Assembly (NCBI GenBank): GCA_022410635.1
Contig: JAJVDF010000586.1
Coordinates: 701,623-765,622, forward strand
Length of the DNA: 64,000 nucleotides
DNA from: Tretioscincus oriximinensis
Taxonomy: Eukaryota > Chordata > Lepidosauria > Squamata > Gymnophthalmidae
Direction of reading: 5' to 3'
Under the pieces are notes generated by a model that was not told the DNA's origin, did no database searches, and saw only the letters and a list, made by a program, of their open reading frames with translations. The position numbers and the translations under genes are program-made. This document shows positions 1 to 12,009 of the stretch, one piece after another. How positions within the stretch are numbered: the stretch's first letter is position 1; each line of letters starts with the position of its first letter.

Positions 1-1242
1 TATAACTGGAATTCAGAATGAAGCAGAAGATTGGAATACAAGAGAAATTATTTTAAATGTCCTTTTTCTGGAGCACATATTTCACATATTGAAACAGACC
101 AGGCAAGAGGCACAGATGTCCAAGATGTTCTTTCCTAGGTAACATTACTGCCCTCTGGTTCTTGCAATCTAGCCACACATATGATACAATCCATGTGGAG
201 TGTGCTGTTGTTGCCTTAGATTCCTGCCTGTGGAACCTTTTCATGTACCTGAACACTCATCCTTAATCTTCTTTAGCCTAATCATTCTCATAAATAAATA
301 AATAAAATGAAAATTACAACTTTGCCTCAGAAAATGTTTTGTGGCATTAAAAAAATGGCCTAAGCCAGTCTTTCCAGAAGGATCTTAAAAGACTTCTGAA
401 CAAAACTCTAAGCTGCAGAGTTAACTAACATAATGCTGCTTATTGCTTGGCTCAAATTCTGAACATCACAGGATGACCAATTATTAGGGATGAGGAGGCT
501 ACAGTAATTCATTATCATTTGTCTGTTGATTATCACCTGGGAATGTCTCTACCATTGTTGTAAAAAACCAGGAGACAAGAACTGTAGCTTTAATTATAAA
601 AATGAAATTGTCTCTTAGACTACATTCCCACTAGGAGAAAAGTCAGGTGTGGAGGTTGTTTAGCTCTGTGCTGGGTGCATCCATTTCCCAGTTGCTCCAA
701 ATGGAAAACAGTTTTGCCATGTGCTGTTTGTGGAGCCATACTGTGTCAGAACAGAGTTTGCTTGGGAAATGGTTGCAAGTGCAGAATAACATAATTTGTG
801 TTAGGTCTGCACTGGCAACAGGTTGCTGTGCTTGTACTCCGATAGGACAGCATTAGCTGTTCGATCGGTGGACATTTTGGGGGGTTTTCTGTCTCCTAGA
901 AAAGCCAGAAGCATCCCCTAAGGATTAGGACACATAGCAGAGAGAAATATCTTGGTGGATCTTCTGCCCCTGTTGCTGACTTTTGCCAGCAGTTTTTAAT
1001 TTCCCCTGCCACTGTTTAGGTCCCCTCCATATTATGGGGTAAAAACTGAAATGGAATTTAACTCAGAATAACCCAGTTGCCCCTCCATGCATACTTATCA
1101 CAAAAATCCACGTGGTGCTGGTGAGTGGGTCACATGAAGGAAAGGAAGTCACTATCATGCATGTAAGCCAGCTGTGGTTCTGCAGTCCTGGCTGGTTGGC
1201 GCCTTTTGATGTCTGAAAATATTTGCAATCTCTCCTTGTGCA
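1..1242. other. Unannotated stretch, no recognised feature
   Basis: Only short random-looking open frames (under 80 codons) and A/T-rich simple stretches are present, for example a TAAATAAATAAA run near 291-304. No splice-bounded coding exon, RNA gene or named repeat was recognised. Confidence 0.5.
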
Positions 1243-1554
1243 AGAAGAAGAAGAAGAAGAAGAACTGGGTTCGTATACCCCGCTTTTTCTCACCTTTCAA
1301 AGGGACTCAAAGTGGCTTACAAGGGTATTTTGACGAAGGCTCACATTCTATCTTACCCACCAGATTCTGGTGGTTCCCATATATCTATTTGCAGTCGGTT
1401 ACAATTTCTTGTAATTCTTGCTTTTGAATAGCTGGGTTGGCTAGAGCTACAGGCTAGTGGAAGGTGCTCACCCCTCCCCAGGTCCGACACAGGGCTTTGA
1501 AACCCCATCTCCCAGATGAGAGACGAATTCCTAAGTGACTGAGCTATCCGTGCC
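1243..1554 (-). mobile_element. tRNA-headed SINE with (CTT)n tail, copy 1
   Basis: This copy is in minus orientation. The tRNA-like head at the right end reads GCACGGATAGCTCAGTCACT (A box TAGCTCAGT). The B-box region follows, then a body shared by six copies in this window. The left end is an (AAG)n run, which is a (CTT)n tail on the element strand. The head resembles the 5' half of a vertebrate tRNA-Lys. The part next to the tail (CCGCTTTGAGTCCCTTTGA) resembles L2-type 3' ends, so L2 is a plausible mobiliser. The family name was not recognised. Confidence 0.85.
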
Positions 1555-2969
1555 TTTTTCCCAGGTAGGTCCTTGGATGACATCAGATGCTCCAAAGCCT
1601 TGTGTTAAGAATCGTGCCTTTCAACCCACTTTTCCAAGGAATTTCACACTTTCTTTCAGCAAAACTCTTTTTATTGTGTAAATACAGCAACAGGCTGGTT
1701 TAAGTAGTTAGCAGGAATCCATTTGAAGATCTGAAAATAACAAGTTAGATTCACACTTCAACTATAACATTCCCATTTGGACTGCTCCCTAATACATTAC
1801 TCTAAGGTAAGGAAACTTATATTACCTGCCTAACACTAAAACGAACGCTAATACAATCTCATAGTGGAGGCATCATGATGATCCTACCAACCTGGTAGGA
1901 GAACCTTGTGTGGAAGCAGCCTGAAACTATCAGTTTCTGCAGAGATTTCCATCCCTGCCATGGACCCCAATCCTTGTGGATGCTGGGGCCAAACGCAAAA
2001 CCAGTGATTTGGGGGTGGGGAAACCATGCACTCAGTGTAGCTTCCATTCCTTTCTACCCTATGAGGCCAAATTGGAATCAAACTGCTTCTTTTCCCCTAG
2101 TTGGAACTCAGTCATAGTTTAGGAGGAAAAGAAGCATAATTTGGCTTGAGTTCTGTTCGTTTCCTCTTCCCCAAACTAGAATTGGGGATGCCCAAAACTT
2201 CACTTGTAAATGTTGGTATGGCAATCAACACTTTTTTAGATGAAAACATCCCCCCATCCCATCCTAACCTATCTTTCAGCCTGGAAGATAGGGTCTGGAA
2301 GATATGACCCACAGCTGGTATAAGACTGGATGGGGGCAGGGGGATATCCCAAACTCCCATTCACCTCAAAATAGTCTAAGTGACCCCTTAGACTAAACAG
2401 GACATGATCTCAGAATTGGACTGAGGGCAGAAATTGTTTGAACAATTTTAATCTGCTTTAACCTTTCATCCACTTCCAACAGGTAGATCCCTAGAAAATC
2501 CCTGTGATTGTGGCCAGTGTAGATAAAAATCATTTTCTGTTTGGGTTAAATATAAAAACATGCAGTCCACCACAAAGGCAAATAGTTTTCTACATCATTT
2601 AAAAAACCTGTCAGAACAGAGCCAGGATTACATACTCTTAGTTAACGAATGTAAAGCAATTTGCTTTGCCATGTCAAATGTAATATGTGTTTGAATATAT
2701 TGTAATTATTCAACACTTGCCAAAATAAAGAGACACCGACTTAAAACTTTTTATATTGCAAGAAATTGCAAAATGTTGTCTTCATCAGATTTATTTAAGA
2801 GATTTAGCAATCACCAATCCATTAGCACCTTGGAAAGGTATTGGAGCTGGGGATGGATGGGTTTCGAATAAAAATATTTCAAATTAATATTAAAAAATAA
2901 AGTATTTTTCCAATAATGGAATGACACTGAAACAAACAATCTCATGTTATATTCTTTAATATAAAGCTG
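1555..2969. other. Unannotated stretch, no recognised feature
   Basis: About 1.4 kb of unique-looking sequence. Overlapping short frames on both strands around 1860-2360 have no domain I recognise and no convincing splice context. Confidence 0.45.
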
Positions 2970-3062
2970 TTCTTTTTTAAACTGTTTTTATAATTGGTTT
3001 TATACTGTGATCTGCCTTGAGTCCCTTGGGTATAGGGTGGAATATAAGCATAAATGAATGAA
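2970..3062 (+). mobile_element. L2/MIR-type 3' tail fragment
   Basis: The segment carries the degenerate motif CTGCCTTGAGTCCCTTGGGT, then GGGTGGAATATAAGC, and ends in an ATAAATGAATGAA run. The arrangement matches the 3' ends of the better L2 copies in this window (CCGCCCTGAGACC...GGTATAAA). Coding sequence is absent, so it could be L2 or a SINE sharing the L2 tail. Confidence 0.6.
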
Positions 3063-3152
3063 AAATCTTCCCTTCAAGCATTTTTCAAGTGGAATAGTTT
3101 AGAGAGCCAAAAGGATAGATGAACAAAGTCGGTCTAACAAATCACAACTAAG

Positions 3153-3915
3153 ACTACATTCACACAACGAGCTAAATCCCAGAATAAAGCTATATTCCGG
3201 AATATACAATAGAGTGTCTGTGCACATTTATACTTGAATTCTCATGATAACCAGCTGGCTCCGCTGCATTGCTTCGGCTGTACCCTCCTTCCAAGCAGCC
3301 CAACAAAGCCTAACGGAGGAGCAACACGGTGGAGCCGGCTGTGTGTCACGAGAAGCCTTTTCCTAAACCCAACCAGCCCTCTGCCTGCTTTTGGAGGCTG
3401 TTGATTGGAGATCGGCTTTGCAAAAGGAAGGGGAAAAAAGACAGACGACCTCCCCATCTGGTCCTCCTCCTCTCAGCCGAACCATTTGACAGCAGGCAGA
3501 GCCGATCTCTAGGAAATTCTGCTGAAGCAAGAGCCAAAGAAGGCGGTGTTCTGCTGGCCCCATCCATAGGAACCTAGTTCTGGGTAACATTTTGCGACAT
3601 TTTGGCATGTGGATGGCCAAGCTCTGTCCCAAAATGTTACTCAGATCTAGGCTCTGTATGGATGGGGCCAGCAGAACACAGCCATCTCCGCCTCTTGACT
3701 CAGCAGAATTTCCTGGAGATCGGCTCTGCCTGCTGTCAAGTGATTCGGCTGAGAGGAGGACCAGATGGGGAGGTCGTCTGTCATTGTTTCCCTTCCTTTT
3801 GCAGAGCCGATCTCCAGTCAGCAGCCTCCAAAGGAAGGTGGAGGGCTGGCTGGGCTTAAGAAAAGGTGGGCAGATTTTGCCCGCTGAAGGAGGTGGTGCT
3901 TCTCAGGCTACATCC
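3153..3915. mobile_element. Fold-back DNA-transposon-like element, end-truncated
   Basis: The left end (CTACATTCACACAACGAGC) is the reverse complement of the right end of the related element at 27096-27951. Inside lie two long inverted arms, about 3330-3595 and 3605-3900. Each carries repeats of GATCGGCTCTGC and an (A/G)AAAGG-rich block, so the whole core can fold into a hairpin. The opposite terminal inverted repeat is missing, so this copy is broken. Open frames here (up to 108 codons) are mirror images across the two arms and are not genes. The superfamily is not determined. Confidence 0.7.
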
Positions 3916-3967
3916 TGAAAGAAACGAACAATAAATCACTAATCTCTGCCTAGAGTCAGACCCATTC

Positions 3968-4064
3968 TTTTAATTCAGTTTCAGTCCTGAAGAACTGGAC
4001 TAAACCCAGAAAAATGTTTTTTCCCTGATTTAATTCAGTTCTTTAGGACTGAAGTTGGATTAAA
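3968..4064. repeat. Short inverted repeat (about 30-bp arms)
   Basis: The left arm TTTTAATTCAGTTTCAGTCC and the right arm GGACTGAAGTTGGATTAAAA are near reverse complements around a spacer of about 38 bp. It may be a small MITE or a remnant. No target-site duplication was seen. Confidence 0.55.
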
Positions 4065-4080
4065 AGTGCATGTCTCTTTA

Positions 4081-4626
4081 AACAGTTCACACTGGCTAGA
4101 TTCGACCAAATAGAGACTGCAATGAAATTTGGTCGTTTTCATAAAGAGCAAAGAGCTGCTAGACTCTGCATATGGGGTGACTTGGCTGTGGAGGACACGG
4201 CTCACTTTTTACTGGAATGNCCAGCCTATTCAGAACTCAGGCAACATTTCTTAGCCCCTCTGCTGAATCCACACTGGACACTTAACAAAGAGGCCCAAGT
4301 CCATGTGCTACTCCAGGGATTGGACAGGTCAACTATTGTTGGAGTTAGCCTATATATTATTAGGGCTTCCAGAATCAGATCATTGTTTTGGGAGCAAATT
4401 TCTAAGGCCCGAGATCCATTACCGATTTAGATGCTACTACTTACCCGGCTGATTATACACTGTTTTTAAGCGATGTCATTTGTTCTTTTTACTCTATTTG
4501 TATTTTACCCTATTTATATTTATACTGTTTTTAATTGCTGTATTTTATTCTATTTGAAGCTTACTTTTAACTTTTTTGATATGGTCAAATGACTAATCAA
4601 TAAATCTGTTGTTTAGTTAAAAAAAA
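4081..4626 (+). mobile_element. Non-LTR retrotransposon 3' end (clade unresolved)
   Basis: A C-terminal coding remnant is followed by an A/T-rich 3' UTR with AATCAATAAA and a short A-run at 4618-4626, as in a polyadenylated LINE end inserted by target-primed reverse transcription. The 5' part is missing. The 3' end (ATGGTCAAATGACTAATCAA) differs from the CR1 and L2 ends elsewhere in this window, so it is a separate family. Confidence 0.6.
4122..4430 (+). pseudogene. LINE ORF2 C-terminal fragment with zinc-knuckle-like motif
   Basis: The frame is open for 102 codons and ends in TAG. It begins with GRFHKEQRAARLCIWGD and continues VEDTAHFLLExPAYSELR. The spacing C-x-W-G ... H-F-L-L-E-[C]-P is the C-terminal zinc-knuckle-like pattern of several endonuclease-bearing LINE clades. 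The expected second cysteine falls on the only ambiguous base of the region (codon TGN at 4218-4220), so a Cys is likely but not shown. The coding frame extends upstream in sense (LARFDQIETA). The reverse transcriptase domain is absent, so this is a dead 5'-truncated fragment. The clade cannot be assigned without a search. Confidence 0.6.
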
Positions 4627-6454
4627 TGTCTCTTCCATCTGTTTCATATTTAGGATTTTTTCAGAAGTTTGTATAAATAGTTTTACTTTAGCAAGCAATG
4701 TCTTCTTTTTTTAAAGATATCATCTTTCCTCAGGTTTGAAATCTTTATAATAGTTTTTGTTTATGTAGTAGATGTACATTCCCTCATTCCTATTTTGAAA
4801 TAAAGTAAGACTGTGCATCTGTTTTATAACTGTTTTGAGCCAACCAGTTGCCAGTTCTTTCACTTTCCTCACCAGGCAATTTCAGTTTATAAATATAATT
4901 TTCACATCTTGTAGCTGCACCAAGCTGGTCCCCACTGGGTAGGATGTCCCACTGTAGGCTGTATTTTAGCCTCAGCTCATATCAAGGGTCAGGTGCTTTT
5001 CATATTAGGCCACCTGGGATCAGCTGTAGCTACTAATGCCAGAGTCCAGCTGCAAAATCTGGAAACGCCTTTGCTGTTCTGCCTGAGCCCTTTTTGCAGA
5101 TGCACTTACTTCTGGCACCATATTTGATGATGCTTTCTGGTGTACTGCAACATGTAAAAGGCAGGTGGGCTATGTGTTTTCCTTGATCTTCTGCAGCCAC
5201 TCCTATAGAAATTCAGAGACATACAGTCTATCTCAGTTGATGAAAGCAGAAAGATAAAGACTGCATCTATCAATACAAAAATAATTTACTCAAAAACTGT
5301 ATGACAATTCTCATATAGGTATGATAATTTCCCTGCAGAACTGATATCTTGAATGATGTCATTACTGGTTCCTGATTTCTTAAGTGATGAGTGGGACCGG
5401 GAAAGGCAGAGACTGGGTATTTTTTTGAACTGTATAATGGTTTGGGGCCTTGTCAGGATTTGGCTTGTGGTATATGAGATTTGAGGGTTTGGCACCTACC
5501 ACAACATAATTCTATTACTTTTACCCTTAATCAGTTCATCTAGCAGAAATTAAACGTGTTTGAATGCATTTCCCTAAAGCTGTTTCACGATTGATTCGTA
5601 TGGCTGCTATATAGAAAGAAGATAGGATTTCTGTACTTTTAATAATTGTACAATATGGGAAATGTAGGCAGGTGTTGCTTACAATAAAGCTAACACCTAA
5701 TTGAAATGCTTCCTTCTTGTGTAGGGAACCTTGGGAAAAGGTGGTACAATGTTTAAGGGCAGCTACTTTACTATATTCAATAAGAGAATGTTTATAGGGA
5801 ATACAATACAGCAAACAGATGATTTATATTTTTTAATAATGTGATTAAATCAGTTGGTGATAGATCTCTCGTTTGGAACCATGGCATCCAAGCACTCCTA
5901 GGGGCATAGTTTCAAATGCACAAACACACCCACAATGATGTAATTAAGAAGAAATAAATGTTAACAATGTTAGCAGAATCAATTAAAGATTGCATGCAGA
6001 AATTCAAAGGTGTGTCAATCCTTACTGAATCATAAACAAGTAAGTTGAACAAAATTATAGCATTCGTGTTGCCATAAATGATAGTTTACAAAAGGCTTCT
6101 GGCTAAAGAGTCAATGACCTAAAATAGAAATGCTTTAAATAAATCAGTGGAGCAGATTCAATTAGTTTCCACAACTAAAGAAGATGCACATTTTTATCTA
6201 AAATAAGTTTGAATCAAAATATCCACTTAGTTTTACTCAAGAGTTCTCTGGATGCTGTCAAAACAATTAAGTAGCTCTACTCCCCATTTAATCTTAATTT
6301 ATTGATTTTATTGATTCACTGATTTACAGTGTTTATATATCACTTCCATTAAAACATAATCTCAAAGTAGTGGACTCAGAAACAAATTGGCAGCCATAGC
6401 AGGAGAACACCTAGATTCCACATTTGTCCCTTCTAGAACAATCCCATACTGAAG
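4627..6454. other. Unannotated stretch, no recognised feature
   Basis: A/T-rich unique-looking DNA. Two minus-strand frames (5286-5495 and 5536-5814) have no recognisable domain. 6290-6400 contains TTTATTGATTTTATTGATTC-type sequence that could be a decayed LINE 3' end. Confidence 0.4.
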
Positions 6455-6455
6455 T

Positions 6456-6532
6456 AGAATGCTTCCCTACTTCACAAACCTGAGACCTTTGGACTCCACC
6501 ACTTCGATCTTGTCTGGATTTGCACTGGTGTG
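6456..6532 (-). mobile_element. L2 coding fragment
   Basis: The stretch CTTCACAAACCTGAGACC followed by CTTGTCTGGATT matches 61600-61670 of the clearer L2 copy. On the minus strand it encodes a version of the L2 motif NPDKTEV (here NPDKIEV), which lies just downstream of the reverse transcriptase core. Only about 77 bp survive. Confidence 0.55.
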
Positions 6533-6789
6533 ATGCTAACTGAAATAGCTGCGACTTTTTGCTTATAAAATGTGTACTTGGAAAGATTGAATTAAAATTA
6601 CTTAAAACAAATTCAGCTGGTTAATTTTGCTTTGATGCCTCAGAAGGACATTAAATATTGAAATGGACAAATCTGCCTACAGTAATTTAGCTTTAGGCTC
6701 TGATCACACCTTTACTTTTAAACATTCTTTAATTCTGACAAATGAGAATCTCTCCCCGTTCCCTCAGACTGTAGATGAACTGGATCTTA

Positions 6790-6985
6790 GTGCCAGTCTG
6801 GTCTAGTGGTTAGAGTGCCAACCTCTTATATGGATGTTTTCTGATTTGATTCCACACTCTCCACAAAGCCGGTTGGGTGGGTCTTGGACTATTCAGTTCT
6901 TTGGAATTCTCTCTGTCTCATCTACATCACAAGGGGACTATTGTGAAAAGAAGAAAAGTGAAGTATAAAACCCATTCTTTTTCTT
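6790..6985 (+). mobile_element. MIR-like SINE (tRNA head, L2-type tail), decayed
   Basis: The head CCAGTCTGGTCTAGTGGTTA is the A-box region. A degenerate B box, a TGGGTGGGTCTTGGACTATTCAG core and CATCTACATCACAAGGGGAC follow. The same order of blocks is seen in the better copies at 42515 and 61201. The 3' tail is poorly preserved. Confidence 0.75.
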
Positions 6986-8465
6986 CTTCATCATTGTGAT
7001 AAAAATTCACCTTGAATGTACAGTATGAGAAATCTAGGGAGTTTCTGTACCTACACCATGATGTGCAATGTGAAAAAATTCTAGACAGATCCAAATGATC
7101 TGGGGCAGAAATGAGAGAGGTATCATGTTTGATAGTAGAAGAGGCCCATCTGATAATGTGCACCATGGTGGCTGAGTGGACGATGGACTGAAGTGTTCAC
7201 AGTTTTGCATTTAGAAGCAAACTACTTGCTATGATTTGAGGAAACCGTTGGCACAATCTGAATAGACTGTGTAGAAGATGCCTAAAATTCCAATTGCATA
7301 GTGATTATCCTATACAGAGAGTTCTTCAATCAGATAGAGTGTGATTAGCAAAAACAAAATTAAAAAACCCTTACCATGCTGATAACAGCATTGCAATAAA
7401 TGATCACTAATAAAAATTATAATGGGACTTTATACATTATTTAAAATGGATTATAAGCACAATTTAACTATATTATTGCATTTGTGTTTGTCAAGACAAC
7501 TCTTATGAAGCTTACAAATTATGATTCAAGCATGTATCTCTTCCATGAGCCTTGAGACACAAATTCAAGCCCTGTACCTGTACAATCTTGATTTCAGATT
7601 ACAGACAAAATATGCAGAGTCAGTTTCAATTTAACTGACACATACCATAAATGCATAAATATATAGAGGCAGAACTAGTGTTGCCCATTGTTTAAATTCT
7701 TTTGGCTCATTAAGATATGGACAAATTCAGTTATTTAACCAGGTTTTCAACACTCTCCTTCTAATAGTTGGGTAAGTTTCAGGACAATCCACACCCCTTT
7801 GGTTAACCAACCCTCACATTCTTAGACTAGCTGTCATACTGAAAACAAACAACTATACCGTCTTTGACAGAAGAAACCTTCTTATAAACTGACTAGCAAT
7901 TAGAGACTTGACATTTTAAATACATAGCAAAGATTTCTGGATCTGTTACATTTTTGTGTATGGTGTCAGAAGGTTTGAGTATAAAGCTTCTAAAAGTCCT
8001 TTATCATTTTGTTGTACTAATCATATTTTTAAAGTGAACATTGTTTTTGCTTTGCAAATATACAAAGTTTTTGGGGATGTTCAGTGGATTTATTTGCCAA
8101 TGTTTTCATTTTTTTAAAAAATGCAGCGACGTTCTATAAATTTCTATCAGACAGCATGCTGTAGACATGATTACAACCTTAGCACCACCCACAGAAGATC
8201 AAAGGCCAATTGCTGACCCACCAGGGAATAAATCTCACACAAAAAATAAATCAGGGATGATTAAAAAAACATCCTCAGTTACACAAAATCACCAGTAGGA
8301 TGTATATAGATGCCTGGAGTAGAATCTGTGTACAAGCTACTGCAAAATTTAATGCAGAAATTCAATACAAATAAACATAACAAAAAAGAACCTAATGAAA
8401 ATGTCTGCAAATAATTGCCCATAGAAAGAAAAAATCGTCCCGAGGCCAAAATAATCCTAAAGTCA
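6986..8465. other. Unannotated stretch, no recognised feature
   Basis: A/T-rich, unique-looking sequence. The minus-strand frame at 6927-7166 overlaps the SINE tail and shows no domain. Nothing is supported. Confidence 0.45.
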
Positions 8466-8838
8466 AGCTTTTCAAACTGATGGGCAGAAAAGTGAGAACA
8501 GACAAAGGAAAATATTTTTTCACCCAGAGGGTCATCGATCTGTGGAATTTATTTCCTGGAGAGGTGGTGGTAGCTAACATCTTGGATAGTTTCAAAACAG
8601 GTTTGTGGACACCAAGGTTATAAATGGGTACAAGGATGGATGTCTGGATGATGCCTCTGGGACGGAGCAACAGGCAAGACTCCAGAAATACCATTTGCAG
8701 GGAGTCATGAATAGGTATATATTTTGCTTTCCTCTGTTCGGACTGCCCAGGTGCATCTGGTGGGCCTCTGTGTGAGACAGAATGCTGGACTAGATGAGCT
8801 CTGACCCGATCCTGTATGGCTCTTCTTATGTTCTTATA
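8466..8838 (+). mobile_element. CR1 retrotransposon 3' end
   Basis: 5'-truncated CR1. It starts in the last part of ORF2 (GRKVRTDKGKYFFTQRVIDLWN-like coding, here as remnants), passes through the 3' UTR (GGATGTCTGGATG, CATCTGGTGGGCCTCTGTGTGAGACAG) and ends in the characteristic CTTCTTATGTTCTTAT. Frames on the opposite strand are artefacts of this element. Confidence 0.9.
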
Positions 8839-10418
8839 TTCATTGGGTTCTGTTTTGTTAAGTTTCATGTATATTGAATTTCTGCATTACATTTTGTAGT
8901 AGTTTATACAGAGATTGTTCTCCAGACATTTATATGCATCCTTCTGGTGGTTTTGTGTAATTGATGGTTTTCCCTTCTTTGCTTTGATTTTTTTCTTTTG
9001 TGAGGTTCTTTTTGTTGGGGTTTTGGATGTTTGCCACCAGAGAATATCTATATCTGTGGTTCCAAACATGGGGAACATACCCACAGGGTGCAATTTAATT
9101 TTTAATGGAGCAACAGCCTTTTAGGCTCCCTGTACATGAATAGGAATTCACATTTTCAATAATAAGAATTATGTATCACAGAGGGTGTGCATCAGAATTT
9201 TAGAAATGCTTAGGTGCAGCATGCCCAAAAGACGGGAACCACTACTCTATACAAAGGATTGCTATCCCTACTTCTGTTAGAGGCAATCTTTCCTTAAAGT
9301 GGAGTAGACTACTTTGAGAACATCTCCTTCAGAAGATTCATCATGAATTGGTGTTTGGTGTGTATATTGATTATCCCCATGTTACGTTATTGTCTCATAT
9401 ATTGTACCACATGCTGGATATGAGAATTCACCTTCAATTCTATTTACAAGAAGTTCTTTAACAGACCCTGATCAACTAGTCCAGATCAACCCTGGAACTC
9501 CTCTATAGGAGTAGCAATGCACATATATAGAGGACCCAGAAGATGTAAAATCTGGTTGTGAGTTTCACATGTGTGCCATCAGTACAGGCAGCGATCATAT
9601 CTTTATTTTAGGTATTTTCAGTTTGTCTTCTGATTTGACAGCCCTCACACTTCACTGCTGGGGGGAGGGGGGAGAGGGGAATTAAAGTCATTTTTCAGGA
9701 TTTAGTGCAGAAAAAAGGGGGAAATCTACTCCACTTGTAACATCTGATTCCAGATCAGGGCAAGTCTGTGGCCACATGGTAACAGTTGTGTTGGGTAAAT
9801 GTGTTTGTCCAATGTCCACCTCACTCAGCAACACAAAAAACTAGCATACATGTTTTGGAGCCCACTTCTTTCTCCATTCAGCTAGGACATCTCATTTATC
9901 ACTTAATATAATATTTGGAGAGTGGCTTCTCCTCCATGAAAAGGTGATTCAAGAATAGTATGGCAAGCTGGACTGAGTTTTCTGGGTTTGAGAAGACTGA
10001 GCTGAAAGCTTTAAAAATATTGCAACAGATCCTTGTGGTTTATTTTCTTCTGGAATTTGTTCATCAGTTGCTTTGCTTTTATAGCAGCATGACTTTAACA
10101 AGCAAGCCACACCTAAGCAATTTGAAGGGATGATAGGCTGTATCATCTTTATATGTCACCTTTATTTATTTGTTTTTGAATTTATTATTAACACTTTTTA
10201 CCACCCTATGATGTAAGGATGCCCTTATGGTGTAACGATGGTTTGTAACTAAAAATGTAAAACTTAAAATCATAAATAGTCCAAGAAAAATTCTAAGATG
10301 TAAAACATGGATGGACGAAGTAGGTAGCAGCTCCCCAAAAGGCTGCTTTAGCTTCTCTCTTTACTGCTCAACATCTATAGTCCCAGGTGAAGTTTCCTGT
10401 AATATAAACTGACTCCAA
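8839..10418. other. Unannotated stretch; G-rich run near 9660
   Basis: No gene or named repeat was recognised. A purine-rich G tract (GGGGGGAGGGGGGAGAGGGG) lies at about 9660-9680. Frames at 8887-9124 are short and lie on both strands of the same DNA. Confidence 0.45.
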
Positions 10419-10590
10419 CCAGTCTGGTGTAGTGGAGTGTCAGACTCTTATCTGGAAGTCTTCCGGTTCAAATCTGTACTCACAGTTCTTCGGAGCTCTC
10501 TCAGCTCCTGCTGTGAAGAGAAGAACAATAGGTTATGTAAGCCGTATTAATTCTGTTTGGGTTAAAAAAGGCATAATATAAAAATGGACT
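10419..10590 (+). mobile_element. MIR-like SINE, decayed
   Basis: It begins CCAGTCTGGTGTAGTGGAGT and continues CAGACTCTTATCTGGAAGTC, then the B-box-like CCGGTTCAAATCTG and an ACAGTTCTTCGGAGCTCTCT core. It ends in a weak GGCATAATATAAAAA tail. The core is shortened by a deletion compared with the copy at 42515. Confidence 0.75.
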
Positions 10591-10704
10591 CCTTCAGTAT
10601 TTTTACACTAGAGAAGACTATATAATTAATAAATAATATGCTCACACAACATTTTACTAAATAGTAATAGACTATAGCAGAAACCTCATCTTTAGGGATG
10701 TACT

Positions 10705-11150
10705 TATAAACCTGGAATGGGAAAGGGTCATCCAACTACAAAAAGCATACTTGCAGTCAATTAGAATGAGGGAAACTTTTACAAAGTTTTTGTTTAGATG
10801 GCTCCTATTAAAATAGCTGACATATATAAAGAACAGCATGCCAAATACTGGCGAGGGTGTGATGAAAATTTGAAGTACTCTAGGGCAAATAAGGAATTAT
10901 TACAAGTTTTCATTCAGGCAGCAATGCATTTATTGGCAAGAAATTGGAAGTATGAGCAAGAACTGATGCTCCACGTGACCAAAAAATGGGAGATAGTGAT
11001 GTAGGAATTTATTGGTGCAAAAAAAGATTGGGGGACCAAACAGGGCAGGACTGGAACAGGATATGATGCCATTTGTGAGTTTCTGTACCTCTTTGACATT
11101 GGAAGTGCATTGTTTCCAGCTCTTCAAGCACCTAAAACCTGAAATTAACT
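10705..11150 (+). mobile_element. L1-type retrotransposon fragment
   Basis: A broken stretch of L1 ORF2 C-terminal coding sequence without its own 5' or 3' end. It is the only L1 piece I could support in the window. CR1 and L2 dominate. Confidence 0.6.
10708..11004 (+). pseudogene. L1 ORF2 C-terminal remnant, frameshifted
   Basis: In one frame the DNA encodes LEWERVIQLQKAYLQSIRMR then ETFTKFLFRWLL. The reading then shifts to a second frame with MAPIKIADIYKEQHAKYWRG. The pattern of a short basic stretch, then FRW-x(2)-P-x-K-[IL]-A-x-IYK and WRGC is that of the L1 ORF2 C-terminal region. The final part (LLARNWKYEQE...VTKKWEIVM) resembles the L1 carboxy end. The segment normally between WRGC and LLQ is shortened, and the reverse transcriptase and endonuclease domains are absent. 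It is non-functional. Confidence 0.6.
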
Positions 11151-12009
11151 TGAAAAGCAACACAACTGTACTAAAACTCTTGGACCTCCGAGTAGATTTC
11201 TTAAAGGGACAGGGTATAAATATGGTTCCCTCCCAAGAAAACTATACAAAAATAACTGAAACCCAGAGTTAACTATGGGTGAAAGTAAAACAGATAAAAA
11301 ATAATTAACGTAAGTCTCTTGGGGCATGACATGAATACAATAATTACATACATAATACAGAAATAATTACATACAAGAAACTGTTAATTTCACATAAGAC
11401 TACAATGAACATTTATATATGGATTATAATGAGGATACCTTCAGAGAAAAGTCCTGTAGAGAGATTTTCTGGAGTTCTAACGAGTTGCCATATTGCCTTT
11501 CCTTTCAACTCTTGATTACTGCTAAACATTTTCAAAAATATGATTGCGTATGGAATGTGAAGGCAACAAGAGGAATTTCATCTGATGGAATTTATGTATG
11601 TTTTTTTTAAGAGTCTTTTAGTCTGTACAAATATGACCTGGAGGAAGATTTTACAAGCAAACAAGCTGTACAGTGGTGTGATGAAAATGAAACAAAATGT
11701 TATGACATATATTAGAGCAGTTCTATTCTTAAGGTATTTTGTTTCAATAATTACTTTTTCAGAAGGAAACAAAACATCATCACTACGGTAAGTAAAAGCA
11801 AAACCATGTGGTTCTATTGTAGCATTTTGCTGTCAGTACAGGTATTTGCAAGCCTACTGTCGTCTCATTTTAGATATAGTTTTTTTTCTTGCAAAACACA
11901 TATGCTATGTTGTTGCAATCCTAATCATTCTGACCTTGAAGCAAACTCCAGAGATCCATAAGGCAATGGGAGAAGCTCTGAGCAATGCTAAAAATATCAT
12001 CAATTATTC
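11151..12009. other. Unannotated stretch, no recognised feature
   Basis: A/T-rich. A 68-codon frame (11585-11791) ends at a GTAAGT, but this is discussed and rejected as an exon. No repeat was recognised. Confidence 0.45.

Noticed and set aside
11763..11787. Possible 25-bp exon between TTTTTCAG and GTAAGTAAA
   Set aside because: Such short signals are expected by chance in 64 kb of A/T-rich DNA, and no partner exons were found.
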